Positions 1 through 7,636 of a DNA stretch of 34,711 bases are shown here, in pieces. A program made the position numbers and the translations under genes. This stretch comes from DASRCB01 sp035653295. Its GTDB lineage: Bacteria; Acidobacteriota; Terriglobia; Bryobacterales; Bryobacteraceae. The stretch covers positions 1 to 34,711 of the forward strand of contig DASRCB010000078.1 of NCBI GenBank assembly GCA_035653295.1. The letters are read 5' to 3'. Under the pieces are notes generated by a model. That model was not told the DNA's origin. It ran no database searches and saw only the letters and a program-made list of their open reading frames with translations. The first letter of the stretch is position 1, and each line of letters begins with the position of its first letter.

Positions 1-1
1 T

Positions 2-205
2 CGCGTGAACCAGCGGGAGGAGAAGGCGACCGAAGCGCTGGCCTCGGCGCTGATCTGGGGCCTTGCCGACAGCCCCGAGCGCCTGCCGCGGTACACCCGT
101 GATCAGGTGATGAAACTCGCCATCGACACCAAACTGGATCAGCAGATGAAGGCCTTCGGTCAGTGGGACGACTTTACCGCCGGCCGCCGGGGCGTCTTCG
201 AGTAA
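2..205 (+). CDS. C-terminal end of an unidentified protein (5' truncated)
   Basis: The frame is open from the window edge to a TAA at 203-205. The visible 67 or so residues are mostly charged and helical, with an Arg/Glu-rich opening and a Trp-Asp-Asp segment near the end. The GTG at 5 has no visible ribosome binding site, so this is most likely the tail of a longer gene. I do not recognise the family. It ends 68 nt before the sigma factor gene and could be the preceding gene in the same direction. Confidence 0.5.
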   Translation, partial: RVNQREEKATEALASALIWGLADSPERLPRYTRDQVMKLAIDTKLDQQMKAFGQWDDFTAGRRGVFE

Positions 206-273
206 GAAAAATGAAGACGGACGCCGGCGACCCCGTCTAAGATGCCGGCTGGGCTGCGGAGGCCCGCATTCTG

Positions 274-843
274 GTGTGCCCCGTGATCGACACGCCCGAC
301 TCTGAGAGCGCGCTGGTGGAGGCCTGCCGGGCAGGCGACCGCGACGCCTTCCGGCGCCTGTTCGAGCTGTATAAAGACAAGGTCTACTCCATCGCGCTGT
401 ATCACTTCGAAGGCGATCGCAGCGCCGCGGCCGACGCCGCGCAGCAGGCGTTCGTGAAGGCTTTCTCCGCCGTGCGACATTTTCGCGGCAACTCCGCGTT
501 CTGCACCTGGCTGTACCGGATCGTCTGGAACTGCTGCATCGACCGGCGGCGCAGCGAGCGCGGACTTCTGCAGCTTCCCGATGAGCTGCGGGATGCAGAT
601 TCGCACGAGGACCGCTATGCGGAGCGGGAGGTGGCCAACGCGGTTCAGACGGCGATCCGTTCGCTGCGGCCGGACCTCCGCTGGCCCATTCTGCTGCGCT
701 ATTTCGAGAATCTGTCGTATCGCGATATTGGGAAGATTATGCGTTGTTCGGAAGGAACGGTGGCATCGAGGCTGAACCGCGGGCACCGTATGCTGGCCAG
801 CAAGCTGGAGCATCTGCGGGCAGCGCTGGGCCGAGGGAGATGA
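274..843 (+). CDS. ECF-type RNA polymerase sigma factor
   Basis: This 189-residue protein has the usual length and two-domain layout of an extracytoplasmic-function sigma-70 factor. Region 2 spans about residues 25-95, with the Asp-Ala-Phe opening and the aromatic, basic core of the -10 recognition helix ending in Asp-Arg-Arg-Arg at 90-93. Region 4 spans about 122-176 and carries the LSYRDIGKIM...SEGTVASRL helix-turn-helix for -35 recognition. The chosen start is GTG 274, which has a GGAGG-type ribosome binding site near 258-262; GTG 283 would lie too far from it. The gene ends one nucleotide before the ATG of the downstream anti-sigma-like gene, so the two are almost certainly co-transcribed and form a sigma/anti-sigma pair. 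The target regulon cannot be read from the window. Confidence 0.93.
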   Translation: MCPVIDTPDSESALVEACRAGDRDAFRRLFELYKDKVYSIALYHFEGDRSAAADAAQQAFVKAFSAVRHFRGNSAFCTWLYRIVWNCCIDRRRSERGLLQLPDELRDADSHEDRYAEREVANAVQTAIRSLRPDLRWPILLRYFENLSYRDIGKIMRCSEGTVASRLNRGHRMLASKLEHLRAALGRGR

Positions 844-844
844 C

Positions 845-1885
845 ATGTTTGGCGTGCATGTGACAAAGCGGCTCCTGGCGTTCGAGGAAGGGCTTCTTTC
901 GCCGCGGGCGGCCCGCCGCGTCACGGCTCATCTGGAGCGATGCGAGCGGTGCCGCGAGCGCCTGCAATCAATCCGTCTTGCCGCGTCGGCGGTGCGCGAA
1001 TCGCCGGTTCACCGTGCGCCGGATTCGTTGTGGAGTGGCATCGAGCGGTCGCTCGATGCAGGCGCTCCGGCCGTCGGGCCCACGCGATGGCGGATCGCAG
1101 CTGCTGCGTTCGCGACGGCGCTGGCGATTATCGCCGTCATTCTCGTTGTGAAGTTCACCAGGCGCGCGGAGCCGGGCTGGGCCGTGGTCCGCGTTCAGAA
1201 CAACGAGACGCCGCGGACCGGAACGCTGGGCGTCGGCCAGTGGCTGGTCACCGGGCCGGAGACGCGCGCCCGCGTCTCGGTGGGCGATATCGGAGAAGTG
1301 GAGGTGGCGCCGAATTCTCGCCTGCGGCTGCTGAGGTCCAGGCCTTCGGATAATCGGCTGTCGCTCGCTCGCGGCCAGATCAGCACACGCATTTGGGCGC
1401 CCCCTCGTCTTTTCTTCGTGGAGACGCCTTCGGCCCTGGCCATCGACCTGGGTTGCGCGTATCAGCTCACCGTGGACGAACATGGCGGCGGGCTGCTGCG
1501 CGTCACAATGGGCTGGGTGATGCTGGAGGACCGCGGCCGCGAATCGATGACCCCGGCCAGAGCGGTGTGCCGCATGCGCCCGGGCTTCGGGCCCGGAACT
1601 CCGTATTTCGAGGATGCGCCGCAACAGTTCGCTGACCATCTCGCTCGCTTCGATTTCGGGGGCGACGCCGCCGCACTGGATGCCGTGATCGCCGGCGCGC
1701 GGCCGCGCGATGCCCTGACCCTGGTGCACCTGCTCGCGCGCGTCGACGCCGGCATGCGTACCGCCATCGTCGACCGGCTCATGGAACTCGCGCCCCTCCC
1801 GCAGGGGGTCACACGCGAAGACGCGCTGGCCGCCAATCCCGAGACGCTCCACCGCTGGATCAATAAGATCGCCTGGGCCTGGTGA
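845..1885 (+). CDS. Membrane anti-sigma factor, zinc-finger plus FecR-like domain
   Basis: The 346-residue protein starts with a putative zinc-binding anti-sigma motif, HLERCERC (His29, Cys33, Cys36), which in ZAS-type anti-sigma factors holds the sigma factor in the cytoplasm. One membrane segment follows at about 84-103. The outer part, about 115-240, resembles a FecR domain (a 'vgqwlvTG' segment, then 'vaPnSrlrl...lsLarGqi'), thought to sense an envelope signal. The C-terminal 100 residues are unassigned. The ATG lies one base after the sigma factor stop, which supports translational coupling. The expected role is to restrain the upstream ECF factor until a periplasmic cue arrives. The signal itself is unknown. 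Confidence 0.85.
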   Translation: MFGVHVTKRLLAFEEGLLSPRAARRVTAHLERCERCRERLQSIRLAASAVRESPVHRAPDSLWSGIERSLDAGAPAVGPTRWRIAAAAFATALAIIAVILVVKFTRRAEPGWAVVRVQNNETPRTGTLGVGQWLVTGPETRARVSVGDIGEVEVAPNSRLRLLRSRPSDNRLSLARGQISTRIWAPPRLFFVETPSALAIDLGCAYQLTVDEHGGGLLRVTMGWVMLEDRGRESMTPARAVCRMRPGFGPGTPYFEDAPQQFADHLARFDFGGDAAALDAVIAGARPRDALTLVHLLARVDAGMRTAIVDRLMELAPLPQGVTREDALAANPETLHRWINKIAWAW

Positions 1886-1950
1886 GCGGCGCGGAAACTC
1901 GTGAAGGAAACAGCGGTCTTCTCCGTCAAAATGCGCGAGGAGAAACCGAA

Positions 1951-2430
1951 ATGTTCCGTTTCAACAACGCTTCTTTCATCGCCGCCTGCGCGGCAGGTCT
2001 GCTCTGCGCCGATCTGTTTGCCGGCGGTTTCTGGCTCCAGCTTGGCGATCCGAGTGCAAACCCGGACGCGAAAGCGAAAAATGCTGTCGTAATTGTGCGG
2101 CCGTTCGGCTGTATTTCCCCGGCGGACGCCAAACTGACAGGCACAGCCGAGGGGATGCTGAATGGCCAGCGGCGGACGATCGCGCTGGATTTAGTCCCAC
2201 TCTCGGAGAAGGCGACCTACGCGGTGCTGCGCGAATGGCCCGCCGAAGGCTCATGGGTGCTGCGACTCACCGCGAGCGTTCCCGGCAGGACCACCAGCGC
2301 GCTCGTTCCGGTGACAGCCGAAGGGTTCAACCGCGCCATGGTGAAGTTCTTCCAGGGCGACCCGCCGCGCAGCGACCTGGAAGCGATGCTGCACACCATG
2401 GCGGCGCAACAACTGGCTGCGAAGAATTGA
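1951..2430 (+). CDS. Small exported protein of unknown function
   Basis: The frame is open from 1882, but ATG 1951 is preferred: it has an AGGAG ribosome binding site at 1938-1942, and the protein then begins with a clean signal peptide (short basic start, Ala/Leu/Cys-rich core, cleavage near Ala-Gly-Gly at about residues 23-25). That leaves 159 residues, with a likely periplasmic beta-rich body ('GTAEGMLNGQRRTI', 'GSWVLRLTA') and a helical C-terminus. I do not recognise a family. It follows the sigma/anti-sigma pair in the same direction and may be an effector or co-sensor of that module. It ends one base before the oppositely oriented asparaginase gene. Confidence 0.72.
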   Translation: MFRFNNASFIAACAAGLLCADLFAGGFWLQLGDPSANPDAKAKNAVVIVRPFGCISPADAKLTGTAEGMLNGQRRTIALDLVPLSEKATYAVLREWPAEGSWVLRLTASVPGRTTSALVPVTAEGFNRAMVKFFQGDPPRSDLEAMLHTMAAQQLAAKN

Positions 2431-2431
2431 T

Positions 2432-3415
2432 CTACTTCGTGACCGGCACGACCATCGGCTCGGCGGTTTTGTTCCAGCCGCCGAGCGATATTTTGCCGTC
2501 CGCCCGAACGGTCGCCGTCAGCATGCCTCCGGTGTTGAACGGCATAGCGACATTGCCGTGGCGATCGAGCGCAATCACGCCGCCTTCGCCGTGTTGCGCA
2601 ACGAGCTCTTTCATCACCACGTCGTCGGCGGCCTGCGCCAGCGGCACGTGCAAATAGCGCACGCGCTCGCAGATGTCCGCCGCTACGATGTTGCGCATGA
2701 AGAACTCGCCCACGCCGGTGCCCGACACCGCGCAGCTTTCGTTGTTGGCGTAGGTGCCCGCGCCGATTATGGGGGAATCGCCCACGCGGCCGGGCATCTT
2801 CATCACCGTGCCGCCCGTTGAAGTGCCGGCAGCGAGGTTGCCGGCCTGATCGAGCGCCACCACGCCGACGGTGCCGTGCTCGTGCTCCTCGGCCGCCTGC
2901 TCGGCTTTCCTGAATCGCTCCCACTCGCGTTCGTTAAAGAAGTAATAGGGCGAAACGAGTCGGATGCCCTGAGATTTCGCGAACTCTTCCGCGCCGCGGC
3001 CCACCAGCAGCACGTGGGGCGTCTTCTCCATCACCAGCCGCGCCAGGTGGATCGGATTGGCGATATGCTGCACCGCGGCGACGGATCCGGCGGCAAGGGT
3101 GCGCCCGTCCATAATCGCGGCGTCGAGCTCGGGCACGCCATCGCGCGTGTAGTAGGCGCCGCGGCCGGAATCGAACAGGCCGGAATCCTCCATAACCCGA
3201 ATGGTCGCCTCGACGGCGTCCAGGCTCGAGCCCCCGCGGGAGAGAATCGCGTACCCGGCGCTGGCGGCCTGCGCCATCACTTTGCGGCGCTCCTCCACCT
3301 GAGTGGCCGGCATTTTGTCGTAATCGCCGGCGCCGCCGTGGGCCACGAGAACAAAGTTCTGAGCCGGGGCGGCGAGCGCGGCCAGGACTGGCGCAATGAT
3401 GCGGAAGATCTTCAT
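2432..3415 (-). CDS. Isoaspartyl peptidase / L-asparaginase, Ntn-hydrolase type, exported
   Basis: This 327-residue protein belongs to the plant-type asparaginase / isoaspartyl aminopeptidase (IaaA) family, whose precursors self-cleave into two subunits. The cleavage site is visible as EHGTVGVVALD, making Thr182 the predicted N-terminal nucleophile of the small subunit. Other family marks are HGGAG near 26-30, GDSPIIGAG at 212-220 (substrate loop), the STGGT segment at 199-203 and FNTGGM near the C-terminus. The first 18 or so residues form a signal peptide, so it probably acts in the periplasm on isoaspartyl dipeptides or asparagine, and possibly on glycoasparagine. It stands alone: it converges with the sigma operon at its 3' end and diverges from the glycosyltransferase gene at its 5' end. 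Confidence 0.93.
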   Translation of the reverse strand: MKIFRIIAPVLAALAAPAQNFVLVAHGGAGDYDKMPATQVEERRKVMAQAASAGYAILSRGGSSLDAVEATIRVMEDSGLFDSGRGAYYTRDGVPELDAAIMDGRTLAAGSVAAVQHIANPIHLARLVMEKTPHVLLVGRGAEEFAKSQGIRLVSPYYFFNEREWERFRKAEQAAEEHEHGTVGVVALDQAGNLAAGTSTGGTVMKMPGRVGDSPIIGAGTYANNESCAVSGTGVGEFFMRNIVAADICERVRYLHVPLAQAADDVVMKELVAQHGEGGVIALDRHGNVAMPFNTGGMLTATVRADGKISLGGWNKTAEPMVVPVTK

Positions 3416-3488
3416 ACGCGGGAGTTTACAACGCCGCCTCCTGCCCGTGCAGAGAAGGGTCGATTGTTAAACTGAGTATCGCCTCCGC

Positions 3489-4901
3489 ATGCTGCTGTCC
3501 ATATTGATCCCGGTGTACAACGAGCGTACGGTTGTGGAGCGCAGCCTGGCGCAGGTGCTGGCGGCGCCGCTCCCGGAGAATATGCAGCGCGAGCTGATCA
3601 TCATCGATGACTGCTCCACCGACGGTACCGGCGCGATCCTCGAGCGGCTCGCCGCCGCGCACCCATGCATCCGCCTGCATCGGAAAGAGGTCAATGAGGG
3701 CAAAGGCGCGGCCGTCCGCACCGCGATCCAGCATGCTCGCGGCGACTTCTGCCTGGTGCAGGATGCCGATCTGGAATACGACCCCTCCGAATATCCGCGC
3801 TTGCTGAAGCCGCTGCTGGATGGGCACGCCGACGCCGTCTTCGGATCGCGTTACTTGGCCGGGGAACAGACCCGCGTACTGGCCTTCTGGCATTCGCAGC
3901 TCAACAAGCTGCTCACCACCATCTGCAACATGTTCTGCAACCTGAGCGTGACCGATATGGAGACCTGCTACAAGGTCTTCCGCACCGATCTGCTCAAGAG
4001 CATTCCCATTCGCGCCAACCGCTTCGGGTTCGAGCCGGAGATCACCATGAAGGCGGCCAAGCGCAAGCTGCGCATCTACGAAGTGCCCATCAGCTATCAC
4101 GGCCGCACTTACGAGGAAGGCAAGAAGATCGGCTGGAGGGACGGGGTGAAGGCGCTCGGCGTCATCCTGCACTTCTGGCTGATCGACGATCTCTACGCGG
4201 AGCCGTACGGCAGGGCGTTTCTGAATAATATGAGCGCCACGCCGCAGTACCTCAGCTGGGTGACGCGCGTGGTGCGGCCGCATGTGGGCGCGACGGTGCT
4301 CGAGATCGGCGCCGGAATCGGCAATCTCACCGGGCGGCTGATGGGCCGCAAGCTGCAATATGTGGCCACCGAGCGCGACCCGCTGTACCTGCACGCGCTG
4401 CGCAATCGCTTTCTGCGGACCCCCAACGTCGTTGTGCGCAGCCTGGACGTGGACCGGCTTGCGGACTTCGACGAGGCCGGCGGGCCGTTCGATACCGTGC
4501 TCTGCATCAACGTCCTGGAGTACGCTGAGGAGCCCGCGTTTTTACACGCGCTTTGGCAAAAACTGAAGCCGGGCGGGTCCCTCGTGGTGCTGGTTCCGCG
4601 GGGCAGACGGCTATACGGCAGCATCGATCGAACCCTGGGGCACAAGCGCCGCTTTGACAGCCGGGACCTCCAGGCTACGCTGACGAAATACGGGTTCACA
4701 GTGGACCGCATGATCCAGCTCAATAAAGCCGGGACGCCGGCGTGGTGGTTTTTCGGACGCGTCCTGCGGCGGCGGCACATCAACAAGCTCACGCTGAAGC
4801 TGTTCGACAAGACCGTATGGCTGTGGCGGCGAGTGGATTTTCTGCTTCCCTGGCGAGGCTTGTCGCTGGTCGCCATCGCCCGGCGGCCGGAGACGCAATG
4901 A
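3489..4901 (+). CDS. Bifunctional glycosyltransferase family 2 / SAM-dependent methyltransferase
   Basis: This is a fusion of 470 residues. Residues 1-235 are a GT-A fold family 2 glycosyltransferase of the dolichol-phosphate-mannose synthase type: ILIPVYNE at the start, IIDDCSTDGT near 38-47, the metal-binding D-A-D at 92-94, GSRY at 119-122 and the ETCYKVFR acceptor loop near 158-165. Residues 245-470 are a class I methyltransferase with the SAM-binding motif VLEIGAGIGNLT at 270-281 and an acidic post-II motif (CINVLEY). No membrane anchor is visible. A sugar- or lipid-carrier-linked substrate that is glycosylated and then methylated is a reasonable guess. The ribosome binding site before ATG 3489 is weak. 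The stop overlaps the ATG of the next gene, so the isomerase-like protein is probably part of the same pathway. Confidence 0.93.
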   Translation: MLLSILIPVYNERTVVERSLAQVLAAPLPENMQRELIIIDDCSTDGTGAILERLAAAHPCIRLHRKEVNEGKGAAVRTAIQHARGDFCLVQDADLEYDPSEYPRLLKPLLDGHADAVFGSRYLAGEQTRVLAFWHSQLNKLLTTICNMFCNLSVTDMETCYKVFRTDLLKSIPIRANRFGFEPEITMKAAKRKLRIYEVPISYHGRTYEEGKKIGWRDGVKALGVILHFWLIDDLYAEPYGRAFLNNMSATPQYLSWVTRVVRPHVGATVLEIGAGIGNLTGRLMGRKLQYVATERDPLYLHALRNRFLRTPNVVVRSLDVDRLADFDEAGGPFDTVLCINVLEYAEEPAFLHALWQKLKPGGSLVVLVPRGRRLYGSIDRTLGHKRRFDSRDLQATLTKYGFTVDRMIQLNKAGTPAWWFFGRVLRRRHINKLTLKLFDKTVWLWRRVDFLLPWRGLSLVAIARRPETQ

Positions 4902-5731
4902 GCCACATCGGTCCGTTCCGCCAGGCGATGTGCAACGAGGCCTTCGGCGCCACAACCCTGGCCGAGACTTGCCGCGCGCTGCGGCGCATCGGCTACGACG
5001 GCATCGAGATCGCCCCCTTCACGCTCGCGGAATCGCCCTCACTCATCACTGCCGCGCAGAGGCGCGATTACCGGGACATGATCCGCTCCGAGGGTCTCGA
5101 ATTCGCCGGCCTGCACTGGCTGATGGTGTCGCCGAAGGGCCTGCACGTCACCACCCCCGACGACGGCCTGCGAGCGCGAGGCTGGCGCCACATCGATGAA
5201 CTGATCGATCTCTGCGCCGATCTCGGCGACAACGGCGTGATGGTCTTCGGCTCGCCGAAGCAGCGCGAAACTGCGGGCGTGCAGACGCCGGCCGAGGCCG
5301 TGCGGCGCTTCACGGAAGGCCTGGTGTCAGTGGCCGCGCACGCGGAGAAGCGCGGCGTCACCATTTTGGTCGAAGCACTGCCGCACGATCAGTGCGACGT
5401 CATCAATCGCCTCGATGAAGCCGTCGCCGTTGTCGATCAGGTCAACAGCCCGGCGGTACGCAGCATGTTCGATACCCATAACGCCGTCGACGAGACCGAG
5501 CCGCACGATGCGCTCATCGCGCGCTGGTTTCCTTACATTCGCCACGTACACGTGAATGAGATCGACGGCCGGCATCCGGGCACGGGCAATTATGATTTCG
5601 GCGCCATTCTCCGCGCGCTGCACCAGCGGCAATACGCGGGCTGGGTCTCCCTGGAAGCTTTCGATTTCAAGCCCGATGCGGAAACCATCGCCCGCGAATC
5701 GCTGGCGCACCTTCAGGCGGTCATGCCGTAG
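4898..5731 (+). CDS. Sugar phosphate isomerase/epimerase-like TIM barrel protein
   Basis: The 277-residue protein belongs to the xylose-isomerase-like AP-endonuclease-2 superfamily. Likely metal ligands are Glu159 (LVEALPH), Asp192 (SMFDTHN), His218 (VHVNE) and Glu253 (SLEAFDF), the arrangement seen in sugar epimerases such as D-tagatose/psicose 3-epimerases and hydroxypyruvate isomerases. The frame is open further upstream, but ATG 4898 overlaps the glycosyltransferase stop as ATGA and gives a protein of normal family length. This implies translational coupling. The substrate cannot be read from the sequence. Its last 11 bases overlap the 3' end of the convergent aldolase gene. Confidence 0.9.
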   Translation: MSHIGPFRQAMCNEAFGATTLAETCRALRRIGYDGIEIAPFTLAESPSLITAAQRRDYRDMIRSEGLEFAGLHWLMVSPKGLHVTTPDDGLRARGWRHIDELIDLCADLGDNGVMVFGSPKQRETAGVQTPAEAVRRFTEGLVSVAAHAEKRGVTILVEALPHDQCDVINRLDEAVAVVDQVNSPAVRSMFDTHNAVDETEPHDALIARWFPYIRHVHVNEIDGRHPGTGNYDFGAILRALHQRQYAGWVSLEAFDFKPDAETIARESLAHLQAVMP

Positions 5732-7115
5732 CCGCGAAGCGTTCCGCCGGCAATGCCGTCCACCGGCGTTTTTGAGCGGGAATACCGGCAATCGCGCCGT
5801 AGTACTTCATCAGCGTATCCATCTCAGCCACCGACAACTTGCGGCGGCACCCCGAGGCGAAGAAAGCGTCCGGGACGCCTGCAAGGTGGCGGATCCAGGG
5901 ACCCATGGTCTCGATGTCCGATGGTTCGATGTCCAGGTCGCGAACATCAGAAGCGCGGAGATCGAGCACCTGAGCGCCGCCAAGTCCACACCGGCAAACG
6001 AGGGTGAAGATGGCCACGTGCCGCTTTTCGTTGTCGGCGACCACCGCGTTGTACAGACGATTCAGTTCCGCGGGGGTCAGGCAGAGCATCTGCTGCCGTT
6101 CGGCCTGATGCTCCTGCCGCCAATACGCCGCGGTCATGCCGCCCAGGGTGCTGAGTTCGCCCGGCGTGAGCCAGCGAACGGCGGCGTGATCCGGTATGCG
6201 CGCCGCGACTTCAGCCAGGGCCTGCAGCATTTCCCGCCGCGGCCCATCCATGCCGTCGTGAACCAAAACCCCGGCGTCTCGGAAGATCAGGAAATCCGGC
6301 CTCACGCCATGCCGCCGCATATGAGCGCGCACTGCGTCGGAGACGCGGGTAATGGGGTCAACAACCGTCGCCGGACCCCTCAGGAAAATCGCGTGGCAGG
6401 GATACAGAACGCCGCCGGTCACAATGCGCCGCGAGACCGGATCGGTGGCGAGCGCATGCAGGCGCTCGTCGGACGCGGGCCTCCAGCCCGATTCGTCGAT
6501 CAGATATTTCAGCCGGTTGAGATCCGCGGGAGGCCCGCTGCGCAGCGGCACGGCGAGACGCTTCTCCACCTCGTAAACCAGCGCTTCGGCCTCGCCGCAC
6601 GTGTCGGCGGAAACCACCAGCCCGTGGTTCGCCAGAATAAACACCTGGACGTGCCCGCGGACCCGCGCAATCTCGCGGGCAAGCGGCACGCCCGACGGGG
6701 CGAAACGGATCCAGCGCCACGGCAGCCCTGACAGATGGGCCCCCAGGCGTTCTCGGGCATCACCCCGTACAGACCACGCCACCGCGTTAACGGAGTGCAG
6801 GTGAATGACAGCACGGCGGGAGATGACCGCGTGCATGGGTGTTTCGATCGATGGGCGCAGCGACTCCGCCGCGTCATTCCCGCTGACCAGCCAATGATCC
6901 TGGCCGGTGTCCAGACAGGCCTGCGCCCGCAGCAGGTTCACGCGCATGAAGATGCCGCGCCGGCGCGCGTCGGCCAGAGACGCGCCGGAGATCTTTACCC
7001 AGAGCCCTTCGTGGTCCTTGAGCGAGATGTTTCCGGTGTTGGCGTGCGACAAAAGAGGATTTCCTCCGAGTCGTTCGCCCAACTCGATAAGCGAATCCAG
7101 GTTATTTTCAGACAC
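5721..7115 (-). CDS. Class II aldolase family protein with tyrosine-recombinase-like C-terminal segment
   Basis: The frame is open from GTG 7124 (467 residues), but an AAGGAG ribosome binding site overlaps that codon. GTG 7115, eight bases after the site, is the better start and removes three residues. Numbered from GTG 7124, residues 1-345 form a class II aldolase/adducin domain of the long COG3347-like type: SHANTGNIS at 26-34, candidate metal ligands His98, His108, His110 (HLHSV) and His167 (ANHGLVV), 'GGVLYPCHAIFL' near 237-248, and a typical 'RWLTPGEL' end. Residues 347-467 do not belong to that family; they resemble the catalytic domain of a tyrosine recombinase (LTPAELNRLYNAV, then CGLGGAQVLDLRASDV, then YYGAIAGIP) but lack its active-site residues. 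The aldolase half probably acts on a sugar phosphate. Confidence 0.88.
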   Translation of the reverse strand: MSENNLDSLIELGERLGGNPLLSHANTGNISLKDHEGLWVKISGASLADARRRGIFMRVNLLRAQACLDTGQDHWLVSGNDAAESLRPSIETPMHAVISRRAVIHLHSVNAVAWSVRGDARERLGAHLSGLPWRWIRFAPSGVPLAREIARVRGHVQVFILANHGLVVSADTCGEAEALVYEVEKRLAVPLRSGPPADLNRLKYLIDESGWRPASDERLHALATDPVSRRIVTGGVLYPCHAIFLRGPATVVDPITRVSDAVRAHMRRHGVRPDFLIFRDAGVLVHDGMDGPRREMLQALAEVAARIPDHAAVRWLTPGELSTLGGMTAAYWRQEHQAERQQMLCLTPAELNRLYNAVVADNEKRHVAIFTLVCRCGLGGAQVLDLRASDVRDLDIEPSDIETMGPWIRHLAGVPDAFFASGCRRKLSVAEMDTLMKYYGAIAGIPAQKRRWTALPAERFAATA

Positions 7116-7196
7116 TTTTTCCACTCCTTCGCTGACCTGAACCGGCCCCCGGGAGCACGAGCGCAGATACCCGTATTGCCGAAGAGCCTGAGCCGT

Positions 7197-7487
7197 TTAC
7201 AGGAGCGAAAGGGGTGGAGAGGAGTCCGCTGCGTGAGGCAGCGCCGTCATGCCCGGCATGGCCATCGGCGTCGGCGAGACCAGTTGGTGTCCGACGGAAT
7301 GCCATACCCGCGGGGCGGCCGCGAGGGCGGCCGGCACAGAGGCTGCGGGGTTTACGCGATGGTCGGCGCTGATCCGAAAGTGATGGGCCGGGCCGGAGCG
7401 TGCCGCCGTGGACGGCGGATCGGGGATCTTGTCCAGAGATGCGGAAAGGACAAATGCGCAGAGAAAGGCCGCAATCCAGCCTGTCAT
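7197..7487 (-). CDS. Possible small exported His/Met-containing protein
   Basis: This is a 96-residue reading frame in the gap between the aldolase and trpS genes. ATG 7487 is preceded by a GAGGG element about 11 bases upstream; an in-frame ATG at 7496 is the alternative. The N-terminus looks like a signal peptide (Trp-Ile-Ala-Ala-Phe-Leu core, about residues 3-17). The rest is Pro/Ala-rich, with six His and a MAMPGM cluster near the end, which could bind metal but is not a motif I recognise. No homologous family comes to mind, and the frame could be chance in high-GC DNA. Confidence 0.35.
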   Translation of the reverse strand: MTGWIAAFLCAFVLSASLDKIPDPPSTAARSGPAHHFRISADHRVNPAASVPAALAAAPRVWHSVGHQLVSPTPMAMPGMTALPHAADSSPPLSLL

Positions 7488-7636
7488 TCTGGGCATCACC
7501 CTCAGCACGGGACGATTGTAGCGCACGACGCGGGGGGATGGCGTGCCGCCGGGGCCTCGGCAGGACAGGCCCGTTCGCAGTGCAGGGGGCGTTCCGAGGA
7601 CAACCGTGCTGTACGATGGGACTTCAACCCCGCCCA

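Noticed and set aside
968..1852. Long open frames on the strand opposite to the main genes, also at 12104-13483 (+), 14896-15990 (+), 22464-23519 (+) and others
   Set aside because: Each lies antisense to a gene with clear family motifs, is Arg/Ala/His-rich without recognisable domains, and is the usual by-product of high-GC codon bias.
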